Source: a virus. Taken from it: DNA of 32,115 nt. Positions within the stretch are counted from its first letter, which is position 1; each line of letters begins with the position of its first letter. The stretch is taken from positions 1 to 32,115 of the IMG/VR virus record IMGVR_UViG_3300036766_000109. One strand, 5' to 3'. The translations under genes were made by a program, and so were the position numbers. Below are positions 6,284 to 14,725 of this stretch, piece after piece. Below the pieces are notes generated by a model. It was not told the DNA's origin and did no database searches. It was given only the letters and a program-made list of their open reading frames with translations.

Positions 6284-8208
6284 ATGATTACTAACCCGAC
6301 AACTCTACCCGCGCCTAAATGAATGGGCGCGTTAAATCTTCTCTGATGGACTTGAAACTCTTACCAGGTGATGCTGGAGACAACAAGGCGGAAGGCAATG
6401 AAGCCACCGTGAACGTAGCAAGCGAGAAGACGTCGAAAGACGATGCGGTGCTCTGAGCATTGCAGAAATGCAGTGAGGGATAAGTAGAGAAAGTCCCCGC
6501 CTAACAATAGGTCATAAAAGTAACAGAATGGTTCAGCAAACTTTTGATGATGTGCTACTTTCAGTCAGAACACCAAATCTGATTATGAAACTTGGCGCAT
6601 TATCTAAAAGATTGCCGGCAAAAGGTGGACGTACATTACGTATGGCGAGATACGACAGATTGCCAACGGCACCGGTTCCTCTTGGGCCCAGTGGCGCAAC
6701 GCCTCCTGCAACTCCGCTAAATCGTATAGACATCGACGCTACTATGAGTTTTTATGGCTTGTACGTAGCGATCAACCAGCAGGTTAAAAATGTAGCCTGC
6801 TTTAAATCAGCCCTAATTGAGGTGGAAGCCCTAGCGTGAAAACGTGGGTGACACTGCGCAAGATATTAATTTATAGGATTAGCGAATATGCAGAGCTTTG
6901 AGTTTATTAAAGAGTTCGTAACGAAGATCAAGAACTTCCTTTTCAATAGGTTGTGTTCCTTGATCGCCCTTACGCATTCTTGTTTTTTCAAAAGTATTTC
7001 GCATATCGATCATAATTTGGGCCTGTTCTTTCTTGATAATAAGATAGGGAAGAGTGCATTCGCACAAATGTTTAACGCGATCAGAATGGATAGTCCATCT
7101 AAATGGTCGGCGTTTACAGTTATTGGCCATTTGTTTGTCGGTATAAGTAGACTTTCCTCCACCAAAGTTATCAGCGAGCCAATCGATAAGAACTTTATCG
7201 GTACTCGTAACTTCAATCTTGGTATGGAAATGAGGAACACCAGTTTTTTTACTGAAGGCATAACAGCCAATAGTAATGGAACCTTCCCCGTCTATAATAC
7301 CCGCAAGATAAGCAAGTTGTGCGATAGTATATTCTTTTGGAATGTATTTGCTGATCATAGATTACCCCTTGCTATTAATAGTATAGGTATAGTTTATCGT
7401 AAATTAATATCGGCGTAAACGACTAAAGCGGGTAGACACTAGAAATAGTGAAGCGATAGTCTGAGCTCTATGGAAACATAGAGAGGGAGATCCGAAGAGG
7501 TTTCCCCGCCAAATAGAAAATATTTGGTCATAAAAGTAACAGAAATAATGCACATTGCAAAATCAAGACCCTGTCCTCAACGAAACCGCTGAGTTACTAG
7601 GTTTGAGTTTAAGAATGACCGAGGATCAATTAACGAGGGACATGTTAGCTGCAACTGCAACTATGTACAATTGTACAGGTGGTGGTAATGGCGACCTTCC
7701 TTCAAATTTATCTATCTCCGATATTGATGAAGTCACTGCATCGTTACTAACGAATGATGCCTGGATGATTTTGGATACGATTGGTGGCGAAGATAAATTC
7801 GGTACTGGTCCTGTAAGAGATGCATACCTTGCATTAGGTCATACTAATCTCTCCAAAGATCTTAATAATATCAATGGGTTCATTTCTAAATGGAACTACC
7901 CTAACGATAATAAGGTATTAAGATCTGAGTGGGGTTCAGTAAATAACGTAAGGTTTATGTTATCTTCTGTAGCATCTATATCTCCGAGCGCTTCTGCTCT
8001 TGGCAATGATGTGTATAACGTCTTCGTCCAGGGTATGGAAAGTATAGCCGTCGTGGAGCAAGATAACTTCTCTGCACGATTTTTATACAGACCGCCAGTG
8101 TTCTCTGATCCATTATTTCAGAATGTAACAATCGGGTATGTTTTCGCTGAAGTGCCTAGAATATTGAACGATTTATGGATCACTAACATGCGTTGTACGC
8201 TACTTTAA
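6284..8208 (+). CDS. Major capsid protein, N4-gp56 type, split by two group I introns
   Basis: Three exons, 6284-6316, 6531-6784 and 7551-8208, join into one 945-base frame (314 residues). Joined, the protein reads MITNPTTLPAP-VQQTFDDVLL... and ...FYGLYVAINQQV-TLQNQDPVLNETAELLG, both continuous with the pattern of the N4-gp56 capsid family (start near LPAPVQ, later YGxYVxxxxQV...QDPVLxExAELLG...DxLTRDML). The C-terminal third (FISKWN...SVNNVRFMLSS, later VVEQDNFSARFLYRPPVFSDPLFQNVTIGYVFAEVPRILND) also fits. The product forms the HK97-fold capsid shell. Without splicing, exon 1 meets a stop at 6320-6322. An AGGA ribosome site sets the start at 6284. Splice sites are deduced from base pairing and reading frame, not measured. 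Confidence 0.88.
6317..6530 (+). ncRNA. Group I intron 1 in capsid gene (no ORF)
   Basis: A 214-base self-splicing intron. P1: exon end GCGCCU (6311-6316) pairs with internal guide GGGCGC (6325-6330), ending in the required U-G pair. P10: UGAAU (6320-6324), directly before the guide, pairs with the first bases of exon 2, GUUCA (6531-6535). P7 may be formed by G6415 and AGCA 6417-6420 with UGCUC 6449-6453. P8 is CGUC/GACG (6431-6434, 6439-6442) with a GAAA loop, and P9 is a 7-bp stem 6458-6464/6469-6475 with a GAAA loop. The last base is G6530, as group I introns require. It shares a 19-base identical segment near the 3' end with intron 2. Confidence 0.85.
6531..6784 (+). CDS. Major capsid protein, exon 2
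   Basis: Encodes residues 12 to 95 and two bases of codon 96. An unspliced frame continues to 6839 but its last residues (KNVACFKSALIEVEALA) are translated intron and match nothing in the family. An ATG at 6528 would make this look like an independent gene; it belongs to the intron and has no ribosome site. Confidence 0.82.
6785..7550 (+). ncRNA. Group I intron 2 in capsid gene, carries antisense endonuclease gene
   Basis: A 766-base intron. P1: exon end GCAGGU (6779-6784) pairs with GCCUGC (6795-6800) including the terminal U-G pair. P10: AAUGU (6789-6793) pairs with ACAUU (7552-7556). The core is clear: R-like AACGACUAAAGCGGG with P7 GACUA (7421-7425) to UAGUC (7457-7461), P8 CACUA/UAGUG (7437-7441, 7446-7450) with GAAA loop, and P9 CUCUAUG/CAUAGAG with GAAA loop just after. 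A 12-bp stem (6862-6873 with 7400-7411) closes a loop that holds the whole endonuclease gene. The last base is G7550. Phase 2 junction restores codon GT|C (Val). Confidence 0.87.
6879..7358 (-). CDS. LAGLIDADG homing endonuclease, antisense inside intron 2
   Basis: The 159-residue product has one LAGLIDADG motif, YLAGIIDGEGS at residues 17-27 with the catalytic-type Asp23, followed by SITIGCY and a beta-rich half typical of single-motif enzymes, which act as homodimers. The C-terminal part (LPYLIIKKEQAQIMIDMRNTF and KEVLDLRYELFNKLKALH) is usual for the family. Such enzymes cut intronless alleles so that repair copies the intron in. The gene runs against the capsid gene, so capsid mRNA cannot express it; an AAGGGG ribosome site 7 bases before the ATG and an AT-rich stretch upstream suggest its own transcription. 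Predicted target is the joined exon2-exon3 sequence. No stop or frameshift is visible, so it may be active. Confidence 0.9.
   Translation of the reverse strand: MISKYIPKEYTIAQLAYLAGIIDGEGSITIGCYAFSKKTGVPHFHTKIEVTSTDKVLIDWLADNFGGGKSTYTDKQMANNCKRRPFRWTIHSDRVKHLCECTLPYLIIKKEQAQIMIDMRNTFEKTRMRKGDQGTQPIEKEVLDLRYELFNKLKALHIR
7551..8208 (+). CDS. Major capsid protein, exon 3
   Basis: Encodes the last base of codon 96 and the remaining 218 residues of the capsid protein. Taken alone it could be mistaken for a gene starting at TTG 7555; there is no ribosome site there and the sequence starts mid-domain (LQNQDPVLNETAELLG). Confidence 0.85.
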
Positions 8209-8217
8209 GGAGACCAT

Positions 8218-9261
8218 ATGTCAGTTATTTTTACAGGCACAAACCAAGGGGTATTTACCTCTACTGGTCAACCTCAAATAATCAAAATCCCATCTGGTTT
8301 AGACTGGATGTGGGTTAAAAACCAAACTGTATCATATGCAGCTGGTGCTGATACTGGTGCTGAATTCTACTGGCAATTGGGCTTCACCCAAGGGCGCGGT
8401 ACTGTTTACACCAAAACAGCAGCTACTAATGCATTACAAGTAGGTCAAATTGCTGCAAGTGCAGGATTCTACCTGATTAACTCTAGTGTTAATATTCCTA
8501 AGTTGCTTACTGCAACTACTGGTATTAATGCTAACGGTGGTGCATTTGCTAGTCCTCAAGTGCTTACTGGTAATACGAACAGTATTCCTGTTACAGCTGT
8601 TGTTGGTGCTGATGTTCCTGCTGCGGTTATTCGGTTAGTTGCTCCGATTGATGCATTACAATTGGGCGGTCTTGATTTCTCAGTCGCAAACGTGGTTGTT
8701 GATACATCCATGGACTTGATTTACATGGCCTCTATTGTTGATGCTAATCCGGCAGTTGGACATTATCGAATTATTCCTTTTGATCCACTCTATTATCCAA
8801 CAATCCGTTACATAACAAAGATATCACAAGCTACACAAGCTATCGTGACTCTTTCTGTAACTCATGGATATCAAGTAGGTCAAACGGTTAGATTGATAGT
8901 TCCTGAGGTTACCTCAACTACCTACGGTATGACTGAATTGAATGGTGTTCAAGCTACTATTGTCGCTATTAATGTAGCTGACGCTGATGGTGCAACAAAC
9001 ACTATTACTATTGATGTTGATACTACTGGCTTTAATGCATTTGCATTCCCATTAACAGCAGGACCTGCGTTTACGCCGGCTCAGGTTGTTCCAATTGGTG
9101 AAAATACTGCTGTTGCATTGAATCTGAATCAAAACATATTGTCTGCTGCAACCGTTAACACTGGTTATTTCGGAATCCAATTACAAGCAGGAACTCTGTC
9201 TCCAGCTGGTGTTGCGGATGACGTTATTTACTGGGTTGCTGGTAAATCATTTAATACGTAA
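8218..9261 (+). CDS. Virion structural protein with E1-FCCH-like beta module
   Basis: A 347-residue, Ala/Thr/Val-rich, cysteine-free product with high beta content, typical of a virion surface protein. Residues about 205-285 (THGYQVGQTVRLIVPEV...YGMTELNGVQATIVAI...ITIDVDTTGF) resemble the module often labelled ubiquitin-activating E1 FCCH domain in phage proteins. It directly follows the capsid gene with TTTAAGGAGACC-ATATG at the junction (capsid stop inside the ribosome site). Position suggests a capsid decoration or head-associated protein, which is inference. The frame is intact. Confidence 0.7.
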   Translation: MSVIFTGTNQGVFTSTGQPQIIKIPSGLDWMWVKNQTVSYAAGADTGAEFYWQLGFTQGRGTVYTKTAATNALQVGQIAASAGFYLINSSVNIPKLLTATTGINANGGAFASPQVLTGNTNSIPVTAVVGADVPAAVIRLVAPIDALQLGGLDFSVANVVVDTSMDLIYMASIVDANPAVGHYRIIPFDPLYYPTIRYITKISQATQAIVTLSVTHGYQVGQTVRLIVPEVTSTTYGMTELNGVQATIVAINVADADGATNTITIDVDTTGFNAFAFPLTAGPAFTPAQVVPIGENTAVALNLNQNILSAATVNTGYFGIQLQAGTLSPAGVADDVIYWVAGKSFNT

Positions 9262-9267
9262 AAACCT

Positions 9268-9295
9268 AAGGGAGAGTCTTCGGATTCTCCCTTTC
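9268..9295 (+). terminator. UUCG hairpin after structural gene
   Basis: An 11-bp stem (9268-9278 with 9283-9293, one G-T wobble) capped by a UUCG tetraloop is followed by TCTAG. It is very stable; the short T-run makes it either a partial terminator or an mRNA 3'-end stabiliser for capsid transcripts. Confidence 0.6.
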
Positions 9296-9308
9296 TAGAA
9301 AGGAAAAT

Positions 9309-9800
9309 ATGCAAAAACCAGAAATAAAATCAGGCAGAATGCATGCCGATAAAGCGCAAGTTAAGAAAGTATCTAAAGAAGAGATTCAGAAACAGATACT
9401 CAAAATGCGTGATCGTGATGCTGAAATAGTCACTGGTATCTTCAAGAATCTTGAGAATCCAGCAGGCAATGGCGGTCGTGGAGCGGTCATGTTCGGATTT
9501 AAAGCCTATCATGGGGATCCATTCGTCATGTATGAACTGCTTGATGGTGAACGTTATGCATTACCTCGTGGCGTAGCGCGGCATCTTAATGCCAATTGCT
9601 TCTATAAAGAGTATCAGCATCTACAAGGCGAGTTCGGACAACAAGGAATAAGAGGCGGCGCATCTGATGGTTTGATGAAAACTCAGACTATGCAGGCAGC
9701 AAGAAAAGTACATCGTTATGCATTTCATAGCTTAGAATATATGGATGATGACAATGATTTCCAACAAACAAACATTACTGAAGTAACCTTCGCTCCGTAA
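9309..9800 (+). CDS. Conserved-type phage protein, unknown
   Basis: A 163-residue soluble protein. Its centre (IVTGIFKNLENPAGNGGRGAVMFGFKAYHGDPFVMYELLDGERYALPRGVARHLNANCFYKEYQ) and end (HRYAFHSLEYM) resemble small proteins I associate with N4-gp56-type capsid clusters in other phages, function unknown. The N-terminus is a charged helix. GAAAGGAAA precedes the ATG. It lies between head proteins and probably acts in head completion or assembly; that is inference from position. Confidence 0.65.
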   Translation: MQKPEIKSGRMHADKAQVKKVSKEEIQKQILKMRDRDAEIVTGIFKNLENPAGNGGRGAVMFGFKAYHGDPFVMYELLDGERYALPRGVARHLNANCFYKEYQHLQGEFGQQGIRGGASDGLMKTQTMQAARKVHRYAFHSLEYMDDDNDFQQTNITEVTFAP

Positions 9801-9809
9801 GGAATCCCC

Positions 9810-10205
9810 ATGCCTATAACCACGCCAAATTACTTTGTGGTCAACAATCCACCATTTGAACCACAAATGTTTAATATCCTCTCTATAACCAACGCATTTC
9901 CCTGTGTTGTTACTACTACTGCTGATGGCATAAACCCAGCAGATAATGGATATTTGACCGGTCTTATAGTGAGATTAGTTATACCCCAAGGATTTGGCAT
10001 GGTTCAGGCAAATGGGTTCTATTCTGAGATCACGGTGCTCAATAGTAGCCAGTTTTCTATGCCTATAGATACTACTACGATGGATCCATTTGTGGTACCG
10101 GCTTACAATCCAGGACACAATGGAACCCCAGCGCAGACGATTCCTATTGCAGAAGATAATGAGATGTTAAGAATGGCTGTTCAAAACGTTTTACCTAGGC
10201 CATGA
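9810..10205 (+). CDS. Small structural protein with E1-FCCH-like fold
   Basis: A 131-residue product, almost a single beta-rich module: ITNAFPCVVTTTADGINPADNGYLTGLIVRLVIPQGFGMVQANGFYSEITVLNSSQFSMPIDTTTMDPFVV. This matches the pattern in the larger protein at 8218-9261 (VRLxxP...GM...NG...I....F...IDTT.....F), so the two are likely related modules. AAGGAA precedes the ATG at about 6 bases. Probably a minor virion protein at the head or connector. Confidence 0.65.
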   Translation: MPITTPNYFVVNNPPFEPQMFNILSITNAFPCVVTTTADGINPADNGYLTGLIVRLVIPQGFGMVQANGFYSEITVLNSSQFSMPIDTTTMDPFVVPAYNPGHNGTPAQTIPIAEDNEMLRMAVQNVLPRP

Positions 10206-10243
10206 GCCATGATAGAGTGTGAACATATTATAGAGGAGAGGTA

Positions 10244-11254
10244 ATGGCAGATTCCAGTTTGGTCGCTATCCAAACATTGACGCGTAGATTGACGAGAAGT
10301 CCTTCTACATCACAGCTGAGTGATTATGATCTTAATCAGTTTATAAATACGTTTGTCTTGTATGATTTTCCAGAGCAATTACGCCTCTTTAATCTCAGAA
10401 CATTATTAACCTTCTATACACAGCCAGGAGTTGATGAGTACGCTACTAACACCACTAATCCTCTTGATCCTTTATATAATTTTAAGAATAAATACATAGC
10501 CGTTCACCCACCAGTCTATCTTGCCGGAATACAAGGCTTCTATACCCAATGGAGAGATGTTTTCTATGGATACTATCCCCAAACACAAACAATAGCTGAT
10601 ACACAATTACGAGGTGATGGAACAAGTGGCCCTTTTGCAGGTAAAATCGTAGCGAGTCCATCAATACAGAGAAGTATTAACTTCAACTGTCTAGATACTA
10701 CCGGTACTGCAATGGTTCTTACTGATTCACCGTTAGATAATGTTAATGGGATATTGGGTCAATTAAATTATTTAACCAATAGTTTCATAGTATATGGATC
10801 AATAAATTACATAACTGGCGCTTATAGTTTAGTTTTTCCTAATCCAACCCTCGTTGCAGCACCAATATGGGTAGAAAACATAGCATATCAACCCGGTAAA
10901 CCATTAGCAGTACTCTATTACGATGATAAATTCACCATAAGACCAGTTCCTGACAAGGTTTACACGATAGAATTTGAAGTAGATATCCAACCTACCGAAC
11001 TATTAGCAACTAACCAATCTCCCGATCTTCAACAATGGTGGCAATACATTGCATATGGCGCCGCTAAGAAAATATTTGAAAGTCGTATGGATATGGAATC
11101 TGTACAACTTATTATGCCTGAATTCAAACAACAAGAACGATTTGTTCTGAGATCTACCCTAACACAACAGGCTAATGAACGCACAGTTACAATATATACT
11201 CAAGGTAAAAATTATGGTTTTGGCTGGTTTGGCAATGGTGGCTGGCCGTACTAA
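10244..11254 (+). CDS. Head-tail adaptor protein
   Basis: The 336-residue product starts MADSSLVAIQTLTRRLTRSPSTSQLSDYDLNQFINTFVLYDFPEQLRLFNLRTLLTFYTQPGVDEY. This helical opening (xxxVRRLTxSPxxxQLSDxxLxxYINxFYxxDxP) is what I recall of adaptor proteins that bind under the portal in short-tailed phages. The C-terminal part (SPDLQQWWQYIAYGAAKKIFESRMDMESVQLIMPEFKQQERFVLRSTLTQQANERTVTIYT) fits the same group. It forms the link between portal and tail nozzle. GAGGAGAGG lies before the ATG, whose first base is the last base of a tiny 11-codon frame (10209-10244) of doubtful meaning. Confidence 0.75.
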   Translation: MADSSLVAIQTLTRRLTRSPSTSQLSDYDLNQFINTFVLYDFPEQLRLFNLRTLLTFYTQPGVDEYATNTTNPLDPLYNFKNKYIAVHPPVYLAGIQGFYTQWRDVFYGYYPQTQTIADTQLRGDGTSGPFAGKIVASPSIQRSINFNCLDTTGTAMVLTDSPLDNVNGILGQLNYLTNSFIVYGSINYITGAYSLVFPNPTLVAAPIWVENIAYQPGKPLAVLYYDDKFTIRPVPDKVYTIEFEVDIQPTELLATNQSPDLQQWWQYIAYGAAKKIFESRMDMESVQLIMPEFKQQERFVLRSTLTQQANERTVTIYTQGKNYGFGWFGNGGWPY

Positions 11255-11263
11255 GGATAAAAA

Positions 11264-11854
11264 ATGGCTTTAAATACAAATGTTCCACTGCCTACTCAAA
11301 GTTTGGGCCAGACATGGAACTTAATAAATCAGAATTTCAATAATATACAGGCAGCTTTCGTAGTTAATCACGTTGATTATGCCATTGGTGATGCAGGCAA
11401 ACATAAATTTGTAACTATGCCTGTACAAGCAGGCGCTCCAGGAACTACTACCACTGAAATGGCGCTCTATACAAAGTTAGTTGCTGGTAATCCTCAAATG
11501 TTCATTCAGCGACAGCAAACGGCTGGGCCTACTGCTGGTGTTGAAATCAACTTTACAAGTGCTGTTACTGGAACAAACAATGATACAACTACACTTCCTT
11601 CAGGAGTTATTCTGAAATGGGGAACTGGAACAACGGCTGGTACTGGTCTTGCTACCGTTAATTTTACAACTGCTTTTCCCAATGCAGTACTTTCAATGAA
11701 TGCTACTATGTCTATTGCGGGAGGAGCTTCTGGTCCGCAGGTAGCTTGTAGAGTATATTCATATACAGTAAATGGATTTTCTGTTCAAACTTGGTTTACA
11801 AGTAACGATACTAATGCTGCCTTATCTTTTTCATGGTTTGCTATAGGGAACTAA
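11264..11854 (+). CDS. Tail protein with gp53-like C-terminal domain
   Basis: A 196-residue product. The N-terminus (PLPTQSLGQTWNLINQNFNNIQAAFVVNHVDYAIGDAGKHKFVTMPVQ) is a recognisable phage structural motif. The C-terminus (TLPSGVILKWGTGTTAGTGLATVNFTTAFPNAVLSMNATM...VNGFSVQTWF...FSWFAIGN) fits the receptor-binding-type domain found at the end of gp53-like tail fibre proteins, with the typical LPxGxIxxWG start and FxWxAIG end. Likely a trimeric virion protein at the tail or a small fibre. The stop is one base before the next ATG (TAATATG). Confidence 0.75.
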   Translation: MALNTNVPLPTQSLGQTWNLINQNFNNIQAAFVVNHVDYAIGDAGKHKFVTMPVQAGAPGTTTTEMALYTKLVAGNPQMFIQRQQTAGPTAGVEINFTSAVTGTNNDTTTLPSGVILKWGTGTTAGTGLATVNFTTAFPNAVLSMNATMSIAGGASGPQVACRVYSYTVNGFSVQTWFTSNDTNAALSFSWFAIGN

Positions 11855-11855
11855 T

Positions 11856-14138
11856 ATGCCAGCGCAACGTTTTCTTATCGCTCCATATAATGAGAATGGC
11901 GGTCTCACTACCGATGTAAAACCTTGGCATATCCCTGACAATGCATTCTCTACATTGCAAAATGCATACATCTTTCGGGGAAGAGTAAGAAAACGATTTG
12001 GATCTCGATGGTTTGGTAATGATCAATTATCATCTCGATTGAGAGTTAATATTGGTAATGTTCCAGCAATGGGTGCAGTTAATCTTCCTAACGTTCCAAT
12101 TCAACTGCAAATAGGTCAAATATTCTCTGTAGGCAATGATATTTTCACTATATATCAATTGGGCGTTGGAGTGTTAACATATAGCACAAATGCTGCGGCT
12201 ACTGCCACTATAAATAGTGTCGCTATTCCCAATACTGTAACATTCACTGGCGAGGTAGCTGGAACGCCTATTTATTGGTACCCATCATTACCAGTTATGG
12301 GGCTATTGAGTATTGAAACATCTGTACTTAATAATGAACCTATTATTGGATTCGATACACAGTTTGCTTATCAGTATGTGAATACCGGATGGGAAAGATT
12401 AAATCTTTTTACCAATGCAGGTGATTCTGTTTGGACTGGTAGTACATCACAATTATTCTGGGGAACAACATGGACTGGCGCAAGTCCATCTGACATAGTG
12501 TTTTTTACAACAAACTTCAATCAGAACGAACCGAATTTCATGCGGTATATGTTAGCATCAAACTTCATATGGACCACATTTAAACCACAAATTGATACCA
12601 CTCCAAATTATGTTACTTCTGCACGAATTATCGTCCCATTTAAAAATAGACTTCTATTATTGAATACCTGGGAAGGACCAAATATAGGTGGTGCGGTAAA
12701 CTATCCCGGTAGAGTACGTTATTCACAAATCGGTTCTCCATTAACAGCCAATGCGTTTCAGATTCCTCCAGGGGGTACTGGTAATGGATTAGATGCAACT
12801 ACTACTGAAGCAATAGTTGGTTGCGAATTCATAAAAGATCGATTGATTGTATTTTTTGAGAGATCTACTTGGGAATTGGTATATACCGCTAATCAGGTAA
12901 ATCCATTTGCCTGGCAAAAAATCAACACAGAACTCGGATCAGAATCTACCTTTAGTACGGTTTCATTTGACAAAGTTGCGCTTGCAATAGGTAACACGGG
13001 CGTGCATGCATGTAATGGTGCTAACGTAGAGCGTATAGATCAAAAGATACCTCAATTCATATTTTCAATAAGTGATAGTCTTGAGTCCCCCGAGAGAGTC
13101 TACGGTATACGTGATTTCTTCCTAGAGACAGCATATTGGGCATTCTATTCAACAAATTATGACGATACATCAACTATCCAATTCAATAATCAAGTTCTGG
13201 TATATAATTACCAAAACAGAACATGGTCTGCGTTTGATGATAGCATTACTGCCTTTGGATATTATCAACCATCTAAAGGCATATTATGGGGCTCAGACGA
13301 AATATTATGGGATAGCAATACTTTATGGGGCAATTCTCCAACGCAAGCGTTTTTTCGAAATGTGGTTGCGGGTAATCAAGAGGGATACACCTTTATTTGT
13401 GATTCTCAACAAGATATTAATGCACGCGTTCTTCAAATAACTAATATTATAGTAAGCGCAACCTCAGTTACACTCACTATAATTAATCATAATCTGATGG
13501 CGCAAAATACACCCACTCAAGCATATAATGCTACCAGTTACATCTATATCAAGGATTGTGTATTTGACGATATGAGCGCTGGAATAAATGATACAGTGTT
13601 TCAAATAATACAGGTCGTAGACAGCAATACAATAGTCATAGACTCAAGTGCATTACCATTAATAACTGGAACTTATATGGGTGGTGGAACAGTATCTAGA
13701 GTGAGCCAACTTAATATTATCACAAAAGAGTATAACTTCTTCGCAGAACAAGGCAGAAACGCATATATATCTAAAGTTGACTTCATGGTTGATGCGACCG
13801 GTGGTGGTCAAGTACAAGTCAATTACTTCGTTTCTACTAATATTAACTCATTCCTGCAAGAGGCACAGGCCACAGGAACTCTTATAGGAACTGGTAATCT
13901 TGACACATTCCCCTATACCTTAGCAAATGTACCTCTTGGAGTAGTTGTACCATTAGAATATGAAGGAAATTCAACAAGACTATGGCATCCAGTGTTCTTC
14001 CAAGCTGATGGAGAAATAGTACAGTTCCAGATAACGCTTAATGATACACAGATGAGATCAAAAAGCTCATGGCAAGCGGACTTCCAACTTCATGCAATGT
14101 GTATTTATGCTGAGCCTACTAGTTCCAGGTTGCAATAA
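11856..14138 (+). CDS. Large tail protein (nozzle/stabilisation type)
   Basis: A 760-residue product, the largest in the window. The opening (FLIAPYNENGGLTTDVKPWHIPDNAFSTLQNAYIFRGRVRKRFGSRWFG), the centre (GCEFIKDRLIVFFERSTWELVYTANQVNPFAWQKINTELGSESTFSTVSFDKVALAIGNTGVHACNGANVERIDQKIP) and the beta-propeller-like repeats fit tail nozzle or phage stabilisation proteins of podoviruses. It likely forms the tube distal to the adaptor. Residues about 515-620 look like another inserted beta module (NIIVSATSVTLTIINHNLM...VFQIIQVVDSNTIVID). Intact frame; ATG one base after the previous stop. Confidence 0.72.
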   Translation: MPAQRFLIAPYNENGGLTTDVKPWHIPDNAFSTLQNAYIFRGRVRKRFGSRWFGNDQLSSRLRVNIGNVPAMGAVNLPNVPIQLQIGQIFSVGNDIFTIYQLGVGVLTYSTNAAATATINSVAIPNTVTFTGEVAGTPIYWYPSLPVMGLLSIETSVLNNEPIIGFDTQFAYQYVNTGWERLNLFTNAGDSVWTGSTSQLFWGTTWTGASPSDIVFFTTNFNQNEPNFMRYMLASNFIWTTFKPQIDTTPNYVTSARIIVPFKNRLLLLNTWEGPNIGGAVNYPGRVRYSQIGSPLTANAFQIPPGGTGNGLDATTTEAIVGCEFIKDRLIVFFERSTWELVYTANQVNPFAWQKINTELGSESTFSTVSFDKVALAIGNTGVHACNGANVERIDQKIPQFIFSISDSLESPERVYGIRDFFLETAYWAFYSTNYDDTSTIQFNNQVLVYNYQNRTWSAFDDSITAFGYYQPSKGILWGSDEILWDSNTLWGNSPTQAFFRNVVAGNQEGYTFICDSQQDINARVLQITNIIVSATSVTLTIINHNLMAQNTPTQAYNATSYIYIKDCVFDDMSAGINDTVFQIIQVVDSNTIVIDSSALPLITGTYMGGGTVSRVSQLNIITKEYNFFAEQGRNAYISKVDFMVDATGGGQVQVNYFVSTNINSFLQEAQATGTLIGTGNLDTFPYTLANVPLGVVVPLEYEGNSTRLWHPVFFQADGEIVQFQITLNDTQMRSKSSWQADFQLHAMCIYAEPTSSRLQ

Positions 14139-14209
14139 TGAGTCTTCTTAAATTTCTGATTCATGACATACTGTCTGATAACACAAGGCCCACTCTATGC
14201 CATATATAA
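14138..14209 (+). CDS. Possible 23-residue peptide
   Basis: ATG overlaps the stop of the previous gene (TAATG) and gives MSLLKFLIHDILSDNTRPTLCHI, partly hydrophobic, overlapping the next gene by 13 bases. It may be a coupling mini-cistron rather than a functional peptide. Weakly supported. Confidence 0.2.
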   Translation: MSLLKFLIHDILSDNTRPTLCHI

Positions 14210-14724
14210 CAAACCAAGCTATTGATACTGGATCGTTTATCCCTACGACTAATGTTTGGGATGTGAGTCAGATATACAACATTGAGGTAGGCTCGCCTGA
14301 ATTTAGGGAATTACTAGTCAGACTCCATCAAAATGTGAATAATATAGCATTGGTGCTCAATACTAAGGATTCAGCATTTTACCTGACGCAAGAGTTCAAT
14401 ACGGGGCAAATTTACTTTAATCCTGTTGATCCGAGTCCTTTGCAGTTGAGGCCTGGATATAGAATTGTTATCAATATAGGAGCACTCGGTGGTGGGGTTA
14501 CTAGCGTTAATCATAATCTTAGCATTACTAGCACTTGGACATTTGTGAAAATAAGTGGAGCTGCTACTAGAGCCGTTCCATTCTTGTCCTATCCATTACC
14601 CTTTGCGAGTGCAGCCAATACCAATATTGAAGTCACGGTGACCGCTACTCAAGTTGTTATTAACAACACAACAGCAGTTACATTTACCAGTGCATATATA
14701 GTCTTGGAATATTTGAAGTATTGA
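14197..14724 (+). CDS. Virion structural protein, unknown
   Basis: A 175-residue beta-rich product. The N-terminal part (NVWDVSQIYNIEVGSPEFRELLVRLHQNVNNIALVLNTKDSAFY) is a helical segment seen in phage tail proteins with an NxxALxLNxxDSA-like motif. The rest is a beta domain ending TSAYIVLEYLKY, a common end of trimeric tail structures. No strong ribosome site is visible, so translation may depend on coupling with upstream genes. Probably a tail accessory protein; role inferred. Confidence 0.65.
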   Translation: MPYITNQAIDTGSFIPTTNVWDVSQIYNIEVGSPEFRELLVRLHQNVNNIALVLNTKDSAFYLTQEFNTGQIYFNPVDPSPLQLRPGYRIVINIGALGGGVTSVNHNLSITSTWTFVKISGAATRAVPFLSYPLPFASAANTNIEVTVTATQVVINNTTAVTFTSAYIVLEYLKY

Positions 14725-14725
14725 T

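Noticed and set aside
6528-6839. Independent gene starting at ATG 6528
   Set aside because: The ATG is the last part of intron 1, lacks a ribosome site, and the end of the frame is translated intron 2; the interior is exon 2 of the capsid gene.
6888-7418. Rightward 176-codon frame in intron 2
   Set aside because: It is the complementary shadow of the LAGLIDADG gene, with no ribosome site and no recognisable domain.
10209-10244. 11-codon frame ending at the adaptor start codon
   Set aside because: Too short to support as a gene; at most a coupling mini-cistron, noted in the adaptor entry.
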